NCBI GenBank assembly: GCA_033765305.1 | Contig: JANRID010000044.1 | Coordinates: forward strand, 1-64,000 | Source of the DNA: RDXT01 sp033765305 | Lineage (GTDB): Bacteria > Bacteroidota > Bacteroidia > J057 | Direction: 5' to 3' | Length of the DNA stretch: 64,000 bases | Shown: in pieces, positions 34,043 through 42,811 of the stretch | How positions within the stretch are numbered: position 1 is the first letter of the stretch | How the letters are laid out: the number at the start of each line of letters is the position of its first letter | Program-made: the position numbers and the translations under genes | Notes under the pieces: model-generated | What the model was told of the DNA's origin: nothing | The model's database searches: none | The model's input: only the letters and a program-made list of their open reading frames with translations

Positions 34043-34939
34043 ATGAACCGGAAAACCTTTCTTCACACCCTGCTTGCCACCGCCTCCATGGGACCTTTGA
34101 GCAGTTTCAAACGCTTCACCGATTCGCTGCCGGGCCAGGGAACCCTGATGCCTGTGCTGTTTACCTCGCATGGCAATCCGATGGATATTCCGGTGCCGCG
34201 GGAAGAAAGGCCCTTCTGGGCGCGCCTGCACGAGCTGGGAGCGGAGCTCCGGCGGCACTGCGAGGTACGGGCGGTCCTGGTGGTCTCGGCACACTGGTGC
34301 ACGCGCGGCACCTTTGTGAATACCTCGGAGATCCAGGAGCAGATCTACGATTATTACGGTTTCCCCGAGGCATACTACCAGGTGAAATACCACGCCAAGG
34401 GAGCGCCCGGCGTGGCGCAGGAGGTACGGCAAGCTGCGCCGTCTGTGGCAGCAACGGCAGAATGGGGCCTGGACCACGGTGCCTGGCCCATGCTGATGCA
34501 CCTGTTTCCCGAAGCCGATGTGCCGGTATTCCAGATGAGCATCGATTATTTCGCCAGTCCTGAATACCATTTCAGCCTGGGCCGGCAGCTCAAGCCGCTG
34601 CGGGAAAAAGGGGTGCTGATCATCGGGAGCGGCTCCCTGATCCACAACCTGCGGCTGGCAGGCAGCAAGATGCGCCAGAACGACCTGAGCCCCTACGGCT
34701 GGGAGGAAGAGTACGACGCGTGGATCAAGCAGCAGCTCGACGCACGCGAGGTCGGGCAGCTGATCCGCTACGAAAGCAGCCATCCGCTCGGCAAGCTGGC
34801 CGCTCCGACTCCGGACCACTTTGTGCCGGTGCTGTACAGCCTGGGGCTGATGGACAGCCAGGACGGGCTGAGCTACTTTTACGAAGGCGCGCCTTCGCTG
34901 CCGGCTTTCAGCGAGCGGAGCTTCATTCTGAGCCGCTAG
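34043..34939 (+). CDS. ygiD: DODA-type extradiol aromatic ring-opening dioxygenase
   Basis: 298 residues from the ATG at 34043, possibly with a Tat/Sec-like or membrane-proximal start (MNRKTFLHTLLATASMGPL). The LigB-like fold is clear: FTSHGNPMD (metal His), VVSAHWCTRG, GLDHGAWPMLMHLFPEADVPVFQMS, and GSGSLIHNLRL. Family members are zinc/iron enzymes opening catechols such as DOPA. The added N-terminal extension suggests membrane or periplasmic location, unusual for the family. Confidence 0.88.
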   Translation: MNRKTFLHTLLATASMGPLSSFKRFTDSLPGQGTLMPVLFTSHGNPMDIPVPREERPFWARLHELGAELRRHCEVRAVLVVSAHWCTRGTFVNTSEIQEQIYDYYGFPEAYYQVKYHAKGAPGVAQEVRQAAPSVAATAEWGLDHGAWPMLMHLFPEADVPVFQMSIDYFASPEYHFSLGRQLKPLREKGVLIIGSGSLIHNLRLAGSKMRQNDLSPYGWEEEYDAWIKQQLDAREVGQLIRYESSHPLGKLAAPTPDHFVPVLYSLGLMDSQDGLSYFYEGAPSLPAFSERSFILSR

Positions 34940-35011
34940 GCGGGCTCAGGGGTGCGGGCGGCAGCCGGCAGCTGGGGATGCCAATGCGGGAGTATTCGGC
35001 TCCGGCACCCC

Positions 35012-35986
35012 TCAGCCCTCCACAATCCGCTGCACCTCCGCTTCCTCCATGCCGGTATCGCGTGCAATCTCGGCTACGCCCAGGCCCAGGGCGTGCAGGC
35101 GGCGGATCAGGGCATTCTTGGCGCTGCGCTCCGCCTCGGCGCGCAGCTGCTCCTGCACCTCCCGCCGGCGGGCTTCTTCCGCCTGCTGCATGGCTTCTTC
35201 CGCCTGCTGAAGCGCTTCTTCGGCCTGCTGCCGGGCAGCGATCAGCTCGCGGTCCTTGCGCTGGAACTCAGCCAGCACCTCGTCTTCGAGATCCATGCTG
35301 CCTTCGAGCTGCGGGTCGGCCAGCACCCGCTGCAGGCGCCGGATCACCGGCTGGTAGGGGGCCGGGTAGTCCGACTCGTCGAGCTGGAGGATGTGTCCCT
35401 TGGTGTCGGCAATGGCCGACTGGTCGAAAATGCTCAGAAAGCGCTCCAGTTCCGTCCGCCGGCGCCCCTGCAGGTAGCGGGCCTGGATAATGGTAGCGTC
35501 ATGGGTAAGCGCCTCGATGAAGGGATGGCGCTCGGCGAGGGCTTCGCCGGTGGCCGCATCGGTGTAGCCGCGCCGCACCCGGATGACCGGGACCTCGTGC
35601 GCAGAGAAGGGTTCGCCCAGGATGTAGACCGGATAAATGGGCAGCGGATCGCCCTGCGGGTCCAGATGGCGGGACTGCTGGTACTGCTGGCCCAGGTAGC
35701 GGCGGAACCGCATCAGCTGCTGGTAGAGCTTGGCCTTCTGCAGCTCGATGAGCACCAGCCTGCTGCCGCCGCCGGCCTGCTGGATGCGGGCGCGGAAGTC
35801 CATGCGGGTGACGGTGATCTGGGCTTCGCCCAGCTTGAGGCTCTGTTCGGTGGATTCAAATTCGAGCTCTTCGACTGTCTCGCCCAGGATGGCGGTCAGC
35901 ACCAGGCGCGCCACCCGCTCGTCGTCCATCAGGTAGCGGAAGACGACGTCGTAGAGGGGGTTGGCGATGCGCACAGGCTCCGGCAT
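35012..35986 (-). CDS. Rpn-like PD-(D/E)XK nuclease family protein with coiled coil
   Basis: 324 residues. The N-terminus NPLYDVVFRYLMDDERVARLVLTAILG is the start of the Rpn/PDDEXK transposase-like family; Asp63 (RMDFRA) and Glu81/Lys84 (LIELQKAK) fit the D-ExQK nuclease core. A coiled coil of heptads QQAEEAx (coded by 21-bp repeats) follows. The tail LGLGVAEIARDTGMEEAEVQRI is HTH-like. Rpn proteins are recombination-promoting nucleases, sometimes linked to abortive defence. A paralogue is at 59062. The minus-strand -7 box TATCTTTG ends 4 bp from the start codon, so the message would be leaderless or nearly so. Confidence 0.85.
   Translation of the reverse strand: MPEPVRIANPLYDVVFRYLMDDERVARLVLTAILGETVEELEFESTEQSLKLGEAQITVTRMDFRARIQQAGGGSRLVLIELQKAKLYQQLMRFRRYLGQQYQQSRHLDPQGDPLPIYPVYILGEPFSAHEVPVIRVRRGYTDAATGEALAERHPFIEALTHDATIIQARYLQGRRRTELERFLSIFDQSAIADTKGHILQLDESDYPAPYQPVIRRLQRVLADPQLEGSMDLEDEVLAEFQRKDRELIAARQQAEEALQQAEEAMQQAEEARRREVQEQLRAEAERSAKNALIRRLHALGLGVAEIARDTGMEEAEVQRIVEG
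35172..35234 (-). repeat. Three 21-bp tandem repeats in the Rpn-like gene
   Basis: Units at 35172, 35193 and 35214 share GCTTCTTCCGCCTGCTG and encode the heptad (Q/A)QAEEAx. A gain or loss of units keeps the frame and changes coiled-coil length. Confidence 0.75.
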
Positions 35987-35990
35987 GACA

Positions 35991-35998
35991 CAAAGATA
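35991..35998 (-). promoter_or_regulatory. -7 box TATCTTTG at the Rpn-like gene
   Basis: Exact consensus, ending 4 bp before the ATG. Confidence 0.5.
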
Positions 35999-36103
35999 CG
36001 GATTTTCTGCGGATGCAGGGAGCCGGCAAATTCGGCCTGGGGCGTCTTTCCGCGGGTGCCTGGGATGCGCCTGCGCCTCCCGCCCGCGGGCTGGTGCTGC
36101 CTG

Positions 36104-36493
36104 TTACTCCACATCTGCCTTCGTCACCACAAACTCCCCGCGGATGGGCTTGCTGCTGAAGCGCCAGGTGTTGGGATTGTCGATGAGCCACTGGCCGGGG
36201 TCGGCCACCGCCTTGCGGAGGCGCAGCGCCGGATCGGCAGGCTGGAGGGCGACGGAGGTAAATTCGCAGGGCACACAGCTGTACTCCGCGCCTGCGCCCA
36301 GGCCTCCGAAGGCGAAGACCTCCAGCTGCGCGCCGGGCGGGATGGTCAGGCTGCTGTCGCGCAGGCGGGTGCTGTACGCGAGCGTGAGCGCATGCGGGGA
36401 CTCGTTCCGGATCCAGAGGGTTCCGAAGTGGCCGGGATCGCAGGCGGCTGCCAGCAGCAGGGACATCAGCAGGAAAACCGGACGGATGCGCAT
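36104..36493 (-). CDS. Small lipoprotein of unknown function
   Basis: 129 residues with a lipoprotein signal (LLLAAAC, Cys18). The mature part starts DPGHFGTLWIRNESPHALTLAYS and has mostly beta strands, like a small immunoglobulin-type domain. It stands alone between the Rpn-like gene and the divergent histidine kinase. Confidence 0.65.
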   Translation of the reverse strand: MRIRPVFLLMSLLLAAACDPGHFGTLWIRNESPHALTLAYSTRLRDSSLTIPPGAQLEVFAFGGLGAGAEYSCVPCEFTSVALQPADPALRLRKAVADPGQWLIDNPNTWRFSSKPIRGEFVVTKADVE

Positions 36494-36638
36494 CGGATAA
36501 GGATGAAGGGAGAATCAGCCTGCAACGTACAGCCTGCCGGGCCGCCGCGCAAGGGGAAAATGCATCCCTGCCGCCGGGCAGCGCAGGGTTCAATCGCTTG
36601 TTTTTCAGGCAGGCGGATGCGGGTGCCGCCGCTTCCGT

Positions 36639-36646
36639 TATCTTTG
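36639..36646 (+). promoter_or_regulatory. -7 box TATCTTTG before the histidine kinase
   Basis: Exact TAnnTTTG, 91 bp before the kinase start; a weaker TATCTTTC lies closer at 36717-36724. Confidence 0.45.
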
Positions 36647-36737
36647 AATTCCGCCGCTTTCTCATCCGCCGCCGCCGCTTGCTCGATCGTGCTGGCCGGG
36701 GGCCGGAAGGCAGCCGTATCTTTCACCTGTCTGTTGC

Positions 36738-38693
36738 ATGAGCCCCATCCGTGTTCCGCTTGTTATGGCTTCGTATCCCTGCTTCCGCGCCGCACTGCTG
36801 ATGATCCTGACGGGGATCTCCGGGCTGAGCCTGCGTGCGGAGCGCCCCGACCCTCGGGCCGATACCCTGGCCTGGCAGCTGGCGGCGGCAACCTCGCCGG
36901 AGGCGCGTGCCCGCCTGCTCAACGAGCTGGCCTGGCTCTACACCGAATACGACCTCGACAGCGCCCGCACCTTCGCCTGGGAAGCCTGGGAGATCGGGCT
37001 GCGGCTGAATCTCAACAGCGTGCAGGCCCAGGCCTTCAAGGCGCTGGGCATGGCCGACTACCACGCCCGCCAGTACGGGGACGCGGAGTGCCAGTATCTC
37101 CAGGCCAAATCGCTCTTCGAGGCGGAGCAGGACACCGCTGGCCGCCTGGCCATCCTCAACAACCTCGGCATCCTCTACCGCATCCAGGGCAGCTGCGAGC
37201 CCGCCAGCCGCGGCTACCTCGAAGGCATGCGCCTGGCCCGCGCCCAGGGCGCCCGCCAGAAGGAAAGCATCCTCTGGTACAACTATTTCATCACCCAGAT
37301 CGCCTGCCAGGCCTACGAAAGCGCCTTTAATACCGGCGATTCGCTCCTCGCCTTCAGCCGCCTGACCGGAAACGACCACCTCGCCGCCCATACCCTCGCC
37401 CAGCTCGGCTATCTGCACTACAAGCAGGAGCAGGACTCGATGGCGCTGCTGCGCCTGACGGAGTCGCTGCGCATCGCAGAGCCCTCCGGCAATCCCGAGC
37501 TGCTCTCAACCGTGTACAACAACCTGGGCAACGTCTACGAAGGCCTCGAAGAGTATCAGCAGGCCTATGAATACTACCGGCTCAGCCTCGAAATGGACCA
37601 GCAGCAGGCCTATCCGGCTGCGATCCACAATTCCTACCACAACATCGGGCTGGCGCTCTACCACCTGAAGCGCTACGGCGAGGCGATCCCCTACCTGGAG
37701 CAGTCGCTCAGTGCCAATGCCGGCGAGGGCAACCGCAGCTTTCTGCCCGACAATTACTACAGCCTCGGCAAGGCCTACGCCGAAACCGGCCGCCACCGCG
37801 AGGCCGCAGCCTGCCTGCTGCGCTCCATCGAGCTGCGCGACAGCCTGTTCAATGCGGACATGCAGCGCACCATCGAGGAGCTGAAGCAGCAGTACCAGAC
37901 GGAAAAGGTCGCCCGCGAGCTGGCCGGCACCCGGCTGGAGCTCGAACGCCAGCAAACCCGGAGCGCCCGGCGCATGGCCTGGGTTTCCGGCGGCATGGCA
38001 GCCGTGATCGGCGCGGCCGGCATCGGGCTGATGGCCCTGGGCCGCCGCCGCGCCGAGCTGGACAAGCGCAGGATCGAGCTGGAATACCAGGTGCTGCGCG
38101 CCCAGATGAACCCGCATTTCATCTTCAATGCCCTCAATTCCATCCAGGGCTTTTTCTCCGAGCAGGACTTCGCCCAGGGCAATGAATACCTCGGCGCCTT
38201 CGGCCAGCTCATGCGGCGCGTGCTCGACCAGTCGTCCCAGCATGCCATCTCCCTGGCGGAAGAACTCGATACCCTCAACCTCTATCTCCGGCTGGAGCAG
38301 GCCCGGCTGAAGGACAAATTCCATTTTGAAGTAGACCTGCAGGAGGAGCTGGATGAATCGATGATCTTCCTGCCGCCGCTGATCCTGCAGCCTTTCGTGG
38401 AAAATGCCATCTGGCATGGCATTGCACCGAAGGAAGGGCCCGGCCTGATCCGCATCCGCTGCTCCATGCCCGAGGACCGCGACGACCTGCTGCACGTCGA
38501 AATCGCCGACAACGGCATCGGGCTGCGCGCAGCCGCCCTGCATGCCCGCAAGGCCCACACCTCCCGCGGCGTGTCCATCATCCGCGAGCGCCTGGGGCCG
38601 CAGGGCAGCATCCGGACCGAAGAAGTGACCGATGAATCCGGCGTCGCGCGGGGTACCCGCGTGCTGCTGCAAATCCCGCTGAGCCATGATTAG
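36738..38693 (+). CDS. LytS-type histidine kinase with TPR sensor region
   Basis: 651 residues. A signal or membrane segment near the N-terminus precedes about eight TPR-like helical pairs (residues about 45-385), a coiled coil, a membrane helix (MAAVIGAAGIGLMAL), and a His_kinase domain with MNPHFIFNALNSIQ (phosphoacceptor His460) and an HATPase part (PPLILQPFVENAIWHGI, DNGIGL). Such TPR-kinases are typical of Bacteroidota. The start could also be the ATG at 36765. It overlaps the response regulator gene by 8 bp, forming a two-component pair. Confidence 0.93.
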   Translation: MSPIRVPLVMASYPCFRAALLMILTGISGLSLRAERPDPRADTLAWQLAAATSPEARARLLNELAWLYTEYDLDSARTFAWEAWEIGLRLNLNSVQAQAFKALGMADYHARQYGDAECQYLQAKSLFEAEQDTAGRLAILNNLGILYRIQGSCEPASRGYLEGMRLARAQGARQKESILWYNYFITQIACQAYESAFNTGDSLLAFSRLTGNDHLAAHTLAQLGYLHYKQEQDSMALLRLTESLRIAEPSGNPELLSTVYNNLGNVYEGLEEYQQAYEYYRLSLEMDQQQAYPAAIHNSYHNIGLALYHLKRYGEAIPYLEQSLSANAGEGNRSFLPDNYYSLGKAYAETGRHREAAACLLRSIELRDSLFNADMQRTIEELKQQYQTEKVARELAGTRLELERQQTRSARRMAWVSGGMAAVIGAAGIGLMALGRRRAELDKRRIELEYQVLRAQMNPHFIFNALNSIQGFFSEQDFAQGNEYLGAFGQLMRRVLDQSSQHAISLAEELDTLNLYLRLEQARLKDKFHFEVDLQEELDESMIFLPPLILQPFVENAIWHGIAPKEGPGLIRIRCSMPEDRDDLLHVEIADNGIGLRAAALHARKAHTSRGVSIIRERLGPQGSIRTEEVTDESGVARGTRVLLQIPLSHD

Positions 38694-39435
38694 AAGCGTG
38701 ATCATCGACGACGAATCCCAGGCCCGGAAGGTGCTCCGCAACCTGCTGGCCAGCGAGTTCCCCCACGTGGAAGTGGTGGGCGAAGGCGACGATGTCCGCA
38801 GCGGGATCGACGCCATCCGCAGCGCCCAGCCCGATCTGGTGTTTCTCGATATCCAGCTCAAAAGCGGCACAGGCTTCGACCTGCTGACCCAGCTCGGCGA
38901 GGCCCCCGCCGAGGTCATTTTCATCACGGCCTACGACAACTACGCCCTGGCCGCCTTCCAGTTCGCAGCGTTTGGATATCTCTTGAAGCCATTGCGTATC
39001 AGTGAATTGCAGAAAGTGCTCCAGCGCTTTGAGGCCCAGCAGCAGCTCCGGCAGCAGGCCCGCCAGGAACGCATCCGCGTGCTCATCGAGAGCTATGCAG
39101 ACCAGGGCCAGATCAACAAGCTGATTGTGCAGCATGTCAACGGCTTCCAGGTCCTGCCGCTCCACGAAATCCTCTACCTCAAGGGCGAGGATAATTATAC
39201 CCGCTTCCTGATGACCGGGGGCGAACAGACCCTCGTCAGCAAAACCCTCAAAGACTATGAGCAGCTGCTGGAAAACTACGGCTTCTACCGCGTGCATCAG
39301 TCCTATCTGGTCAACCTGCGCCACGTGCGCGAGTACACCAAGGGCGAAGGCGGCACCGTCACGATGCACAATCACGACGAGCTGCCGGTTTCGCGGCGGA
39401 AAAAAGCCGGATTCCTGAAGCGCTTTCTTGGCTGA
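38686..39435 (+). CDS. LytTR response regulator
   Basis: 249 residues. A receiver domain has DDE near residue 8, the phosphoacceptor Asp55 in LVFLDIQL, the Lys of LKPL, and FITAYD. A LytTR DNA-binding domain follows from about residue 140 (LYLKGEDNYTRFL, GFYRVHQSYLVNLRHV). It overlaps the histidine kinase stop by 8 bp. It should bind direct-repeat sites upstream of target genes; the kelch gene 77 bp downstream is a candidate. Confidence 0.95.
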   Translation: MIRSVIIDDESQARKVLRNLLASEFPHVEVVGEGDDVRSGIDAIRSAQPDLVFLDIQLKSGTGFDLLTQLGEAPAEVIFITAYDNYALAAFQFAAFGYLLKPLRISELQKVLQRFEAQQQLRQQARQERIRVLIESYADQGQINKLIVQHVNGFQVLPLHEILYLKGEDNYTRFLMTGGEQTLVSKTLKDYEQLLENYGFYRVHQSYLVNLRHVREYTKGEGGTVTMHNHDELPVSRRKKAGFLKRFLG

Positions 39436-39511
39436 ATCTGTCAGATGCTGTATACCCAATCAATTGACTTTCAACTATATCATTCACTAACCCTGCTGTA
39501 ACACCGCACCA

Positions 39512-40972
39512 ATGAATCCTGGTTTCCATTTCCGCGCAGGCCGCCGCCTGCGGGCCCTCCTTGCTTTGTGTTTCCTGATTTCCAGCCGGCTGGCTGCTCA
39601 GGGCGTAGCAGTCAACGACACCGGCGCCCCGCCCGACGCCTCGGCGATGCTCGACGTACAGTCGGCCTCGAAAGGCCTGCTCATCCCGCGCATGACCAGC
39701 GCCCAGCGCATGGCCATCGCTGCGCCGGCCGACGGGCTGCTGGTGTACGACCTCGACACCCGTTCCCAGTGGACCTGCAGCCAGGGGATCTGGACGCAGC
39801 TGGCGCCGCTGCCCGCAGGCTCGCTGGTCTTCCGCAGCGACCGGAACGACGCCCTGATGAACAGCGCGGGCTTCAGCTTTGCCTGGCCCCAGGTGATTTC
39901 CAACGGCCAGACGGGCCTGGCCTGGCAGGCGCCGCCTTCGCTCAGCGGCGCGCCCGCCGCGCGCCAGGGCCATGTATCGGCCTGGACCGGCACCCTGCTT
40001 CTGGTCTGGGGCGGCGCCGACGGCCCCACTGTCTTCGGCGACGGGGCTCGGTACGACCCCCGCTCAGCGACCTGGACCCCCATGTCCGGCGTGAATGCCC
40101 CCAGCGCCCGCCAGGGCGCCGCCGCCGTCTGGACCGGCAGCAAGCTCCTCGTATGGGGCGGCCTGGACGGCGTCACCACCCATACCGGCGGCATCTACGA
40201 CCCCGCTGCCGATACCTGGACGCCCATGAGCACCACCGGCGCGCCCAGCGCCCGCTTCCGGCATACCGCCGTCTGGACCGGCTCGAAAATGATCGTCTGG
40301 GGCGGCTCGCCGGGTGCCGGCAATACGAATACCGGCGGCATCTACGATCCTGCCACCGATACCTGGGCCCCGCTCCCCACCTCCGGCGCGCCAGCGGCGC
40401 GCGCCTCCCACAGCGCCGTCTGGACCGGATCGAGGATGATCGTCTGGGGCGGACAGGGCGGATTCGTCACCTTCTACAATAATGGCGGCATGTACGACCC
40501 TGCCACCGGGCTCTGGACCCCCATCCCTGCCACCGGTGCGCCGGCGGCCCGTTCCGAATGCCCGGCCGTCTGGACCGGCTCCCGCATGATCATCTGGGGC
40601 GGGCTCGGCGTGTCGGATGCAGCCCTGTTCGATCCGGCTTCGATGAGCTGGACGCCGATGTCGCTCGTCAATGCGCCCGTGTTCCGCCAGCAGCACACGG
40701 CCATCTGGACCGGCAGTGAATTTGTCGTCTTCGGCGGCACCGCATCGGGCTCGATCACCCATACCGGCGGCATCTACCAGCCCCTGACCGATACCTGGAC
40801 CCCGATCAGCACCGCCGGCGCGCCAGCGGCGCGGCGCTACCACACCGCCGTCTGGACAGGAAGCGCCATGCTTCTCTGGGGCGGCGAAACCACCGGCGGC
40901 GTCCGCCTGCAGGACGGCGGGAACCTTGGCTTGCCTGTTACCGGCACGTACTATGTGTATCAGAAAAACTGA
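39512..40972 (+). CDS. Secreted kelch beta-propeller protein
   Basis: 486 residues with a signal peptide (cleavage near RLAAQ). An N-terminal ASAMLDVQSASKGLLIPRMT region, common in Bacteroidota surface proteins, precedes at least seven kelch-like repeats, each with the pattern 'GAPxARxxHxAVWTGSxMIVWGG...GGIYDPxTxTWxPM'. The repeats are strongly conserved at DNA level, which suggests recent expansion. The likely role is binding a surface ligand or polymer. Confidence 0.85.
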   Translation: MNPGFHFRAGRRLRALLALCFLISSRLAAQGVAVNDTGAPPDASAMLDVQSASKGLLIPRMTSAQRMAIAAPADGLLVYDLDTRSQWTCSQGIWTQLAPLPAGSLVFRSDRNDALMNSAGFSFAWPQVISNGQTGLAWQAPPSLSGAPAARQGHVSAWTGTLLLVWGGADGPTVFGDGARYDPRSATWTPMSGVNAPSARQGAAAVWTGSKLLVWGGLDGVTTHTGGIYDPAADTWTPMSTTGAPSARFRHTAVWTGSKMIVWGGSPGAGNTNTGGIYDPATDTWAPLPTSGAPAARASHSAVWTGSRMIVWGGQGGFVTFYNNGGMYDPATGLWTPIPATGAPAARSECPAVWTGSRMIIWGGLGVSDAALFDPASMSWTPMSLVNAPVFRQQHTAIWTGSEFVVFGGTASGSITHTGGIYQPLTDTWTPISTAGAPAARRYHTAVWTGSAMLLWGGETTGGVRLQDGGNLGLPVTGTYYVYQKN

Positions 40973-42365
40973 CCTGCCGGGCCTGCTCCTGGCAGCAGGC
41001 CTGCTGCTCAGCCAGGCCGCTGCGCAGGGCTATCTGGCCGTGCCCGCAGGCACACATCTGACGCTGAGCGGTGCCGCCTTCCTCGTGCTCGACAACACCC
41101 GCTGGGAGCAGGCGGGGAGCTTCGCGCCGGATGCAGGCACTGTGCGGGTGACAGGCAATGCCCCTGCGGCGCTCTGCGCCTTCGCTTCGCCGGATACACT
41201 GCGCCTGCACCGCCTGGAGCTGGACAAGGCCGCGGAGGCGCTGCGCCTCGAAGCCGATCTCCGGATCGGCGGTTCGCTGCACTTTGTGCAGGGGCTGCTG
41301 GATCTCAACGGGCGCAGCATCAGCCTCGGCAGCACCGGCCTGCTCGACGGCGAGTCGGAAATGAGCCGGATCACCGACCTGGCGGGCGGCGGCGCCGTCC
41401 ATGCCGCTGCCCTGATGAACGCGCCCGCCGGAGCGAACCCGGGCAACATCGGGCTGATGCTGAGTTCGTCTTCGAATCTCGGCCCCACGGTCCTGATCCG
41501 GCGGCATGATCCGCAGCTCCTCGGCAACGGCAGCAGCATCCGCCGCAGTTTCGACATCGCCCCGGCCCAGAACAGCGGACTGAATGCCACCCTGCGCATC
41601 CTGTACTTCGAGGGCGAACTCAACGGGCTGGCCGAAAGCGGCTTCAGCCTGTACCGCAGCCCCGACCAGGGGCTGAGCTGGAGCGAGCCCGGTGCCGCCG
41701 TGCACAATCCCGCCGGCAACTGGGTGGAACTGAGCGGCATCGATGCCTTTTCGCGCTGGACTGCCGCGCCTGCCTCCGCCTTTCCTGTGACCTGGATCGG
41801 CATCCAGGCCCGCTGGCTGCCCCGGACCCCGCTGCGGGCTGCCCAGGTGGAATGGAGCACCGCCAGCGAGCAGGCCTCCGATATGTTCCAGGTGCTGCGC
41901 CGGCCCGATCAGCCCGGAGCCGTCTGGGAACTGCTGGGCGAAGTGCCCGCCGCAGGCTACAGCAGCCAGCCCCGGAGCTATGTATTTGTGGATCATCAGA
42001 TTCCAGACCGGGCTGACCTCCAGGCCTGGATCTATCGGATCCGCCAGACCGACCTCGACGGCGCCTTTACCTACAGTTCCTCCGTGCTGCTCCGGGCCGA
42101 TGATGCCGGAAGCGGCAGCCTGGAGCTGGTCCCGAATCCCGCGCGGGCATCTGTGCGCATCCTGGCGCACGCCGCTCCCGGCGATGCCCTGCTATTCCTA
42201 ACCCTGACAGACGCCCAAGGCAGGCAGGTACTTCGTACCCGGCTGGACGATCCCCAATACTGCGATGCAGCCTGGCCGCTGGCGGCGCTGCCCGCAGGCA
42301 TCTATACCGTGTCGCTGGAGACCCGGCAGGGGATTGCCAGCCGGCGCCTGCAGGTGGACCGGTGA
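40953..42365 (+). CDS. Secreted T9SS-sorted protein
   Basis: 470 residues from the ATG at 40953, which overlaps the end of the kelch gene by 20 bp and gives a signal peptide (LLLAAGLLLSQAAAQ). The mature part begins with a beta-helix-like repeated region (LRLEADLRIGGSLHFVQGLLDLNGRSISLG), followed by a fibronectin-like stretch (AAQVEWSTASEQASDMFQV) and a C-terminal T9SS type A sorting domain (LVPNPARASVRI...GIYTVSLET...RRLQV). Coupling with the kelch gene suggests they act together at the cell surface. Confidence 0.82.
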   Translation: MCIRKTDLPGLLLAAGLLLSQAAAQGYLAVPAGTHLTLSGAAFLVLDNTRWEQAGSFAPDAGTVRVTGNAPAALCAFASPDTLRLHRLELDKAAEALRLEADLRIGGSLHFVQGLLDLNGRSISLGSTGLLDGESEMSRITDLAGGGAVHAAALMNAPAGANPGNIGLMLSSSSNLGPTVLIRRHDPQLLGNGSSIRRSFDIAPAQNSGLNATLRILYFEGELNGLAESGFSLYRSPDQGLSWSEPGAAVHNPAGNWVELSGIDAFSRWTAAPASAFPVTWIGIQARWLPRTPLRAAQVEWSTASEQASDMFQVLRRPDQPGAVWELLGEVPAAGYSSQPRSYVFVDHQIPDRADLQAWIYRIRQTDLDGAFTYSSSVLLRADDAGSGSLELVPNPARASVRILAHAAPGDALLFLTLTDAQGRQVLRTRLDDPQYCDAAWPLAALPAGIYTVSLETRQGIASRRLQVDR

Positions 42366-42404
42366 GTGCTTTGTTTTGTCTCTTTGTGAACCCCTATGTG
42401 CTTG

Positions 42405-42435
42405 ACGGCGCCGGCCTTTGCCGGTGCCGTTTTTT
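42405..42435 (+). terminator. Strong intrinsic terminator
   Basis: 11-bp stem (ACGGCGCCGGC with GCCGGTGCCGT, one G-T pair), CTTT loop, then six T. Confidence 0.9.
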
Positions 42436-42450
42436 CATGGCACCAGGCGC

Positions 42451-42777
42451 TCAGCGGAGTTTTTCGTTGTTTTTGTGCCGGTCGGCATCGCGGCGGGTCT
42501 TTTTGTCGAGGTTTTGCCGCAGGGCCTCCTCCAGGTCGATCCCCGTCTGGTTGGCCAGGCAGATCAGCACGAAGAGCACATCGGCCATTTCATCGGCCAG
42601 ATTCACTTCCGTATCCGAGGCTTTGAAGGACTGATCGCCGTAGCGGCGGGCCATGATGCGGGCCACCTCGCCGACCTCCTCCATGAGGATGGCCGTGTTG
42701 GTGAGTTCGGAGAAATAGCGGACCCCGATCTCGCGGATCCACGTATCGACGGTTTGCTGCGCTTCCTGAATCGTCAT
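42451..42777 (-). CDS. MazG-like nucleotide pyrophosphohydrolase
   Basis: 108 residues, all-helical. Metal-binding motif EEVGE (residues about 33-37) and the second acidic pair in DEMADVLFVLICLANQTG. Such small NTP pyrophosphohydrolases remove aberrant nucleotides. It is followed by the membrane glycosyltransferase gene on the same strand, 35 bp upstream. Confidence 0.88.
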   Translation of the reverse strand: MTIQEAQQTVDTWIREIGVRYFSELTNTAILMEEVGEVARIMARRYGDQSFKASDTEVNLADEMADVLFVLICLANQTGIDLEEALRQNLDKKTRRDADRHKNNEKLR

Positions 42778-42811
42778 GGGGCATGGAGTATCGGTGGCAC
42801 AATCGGGCAGG

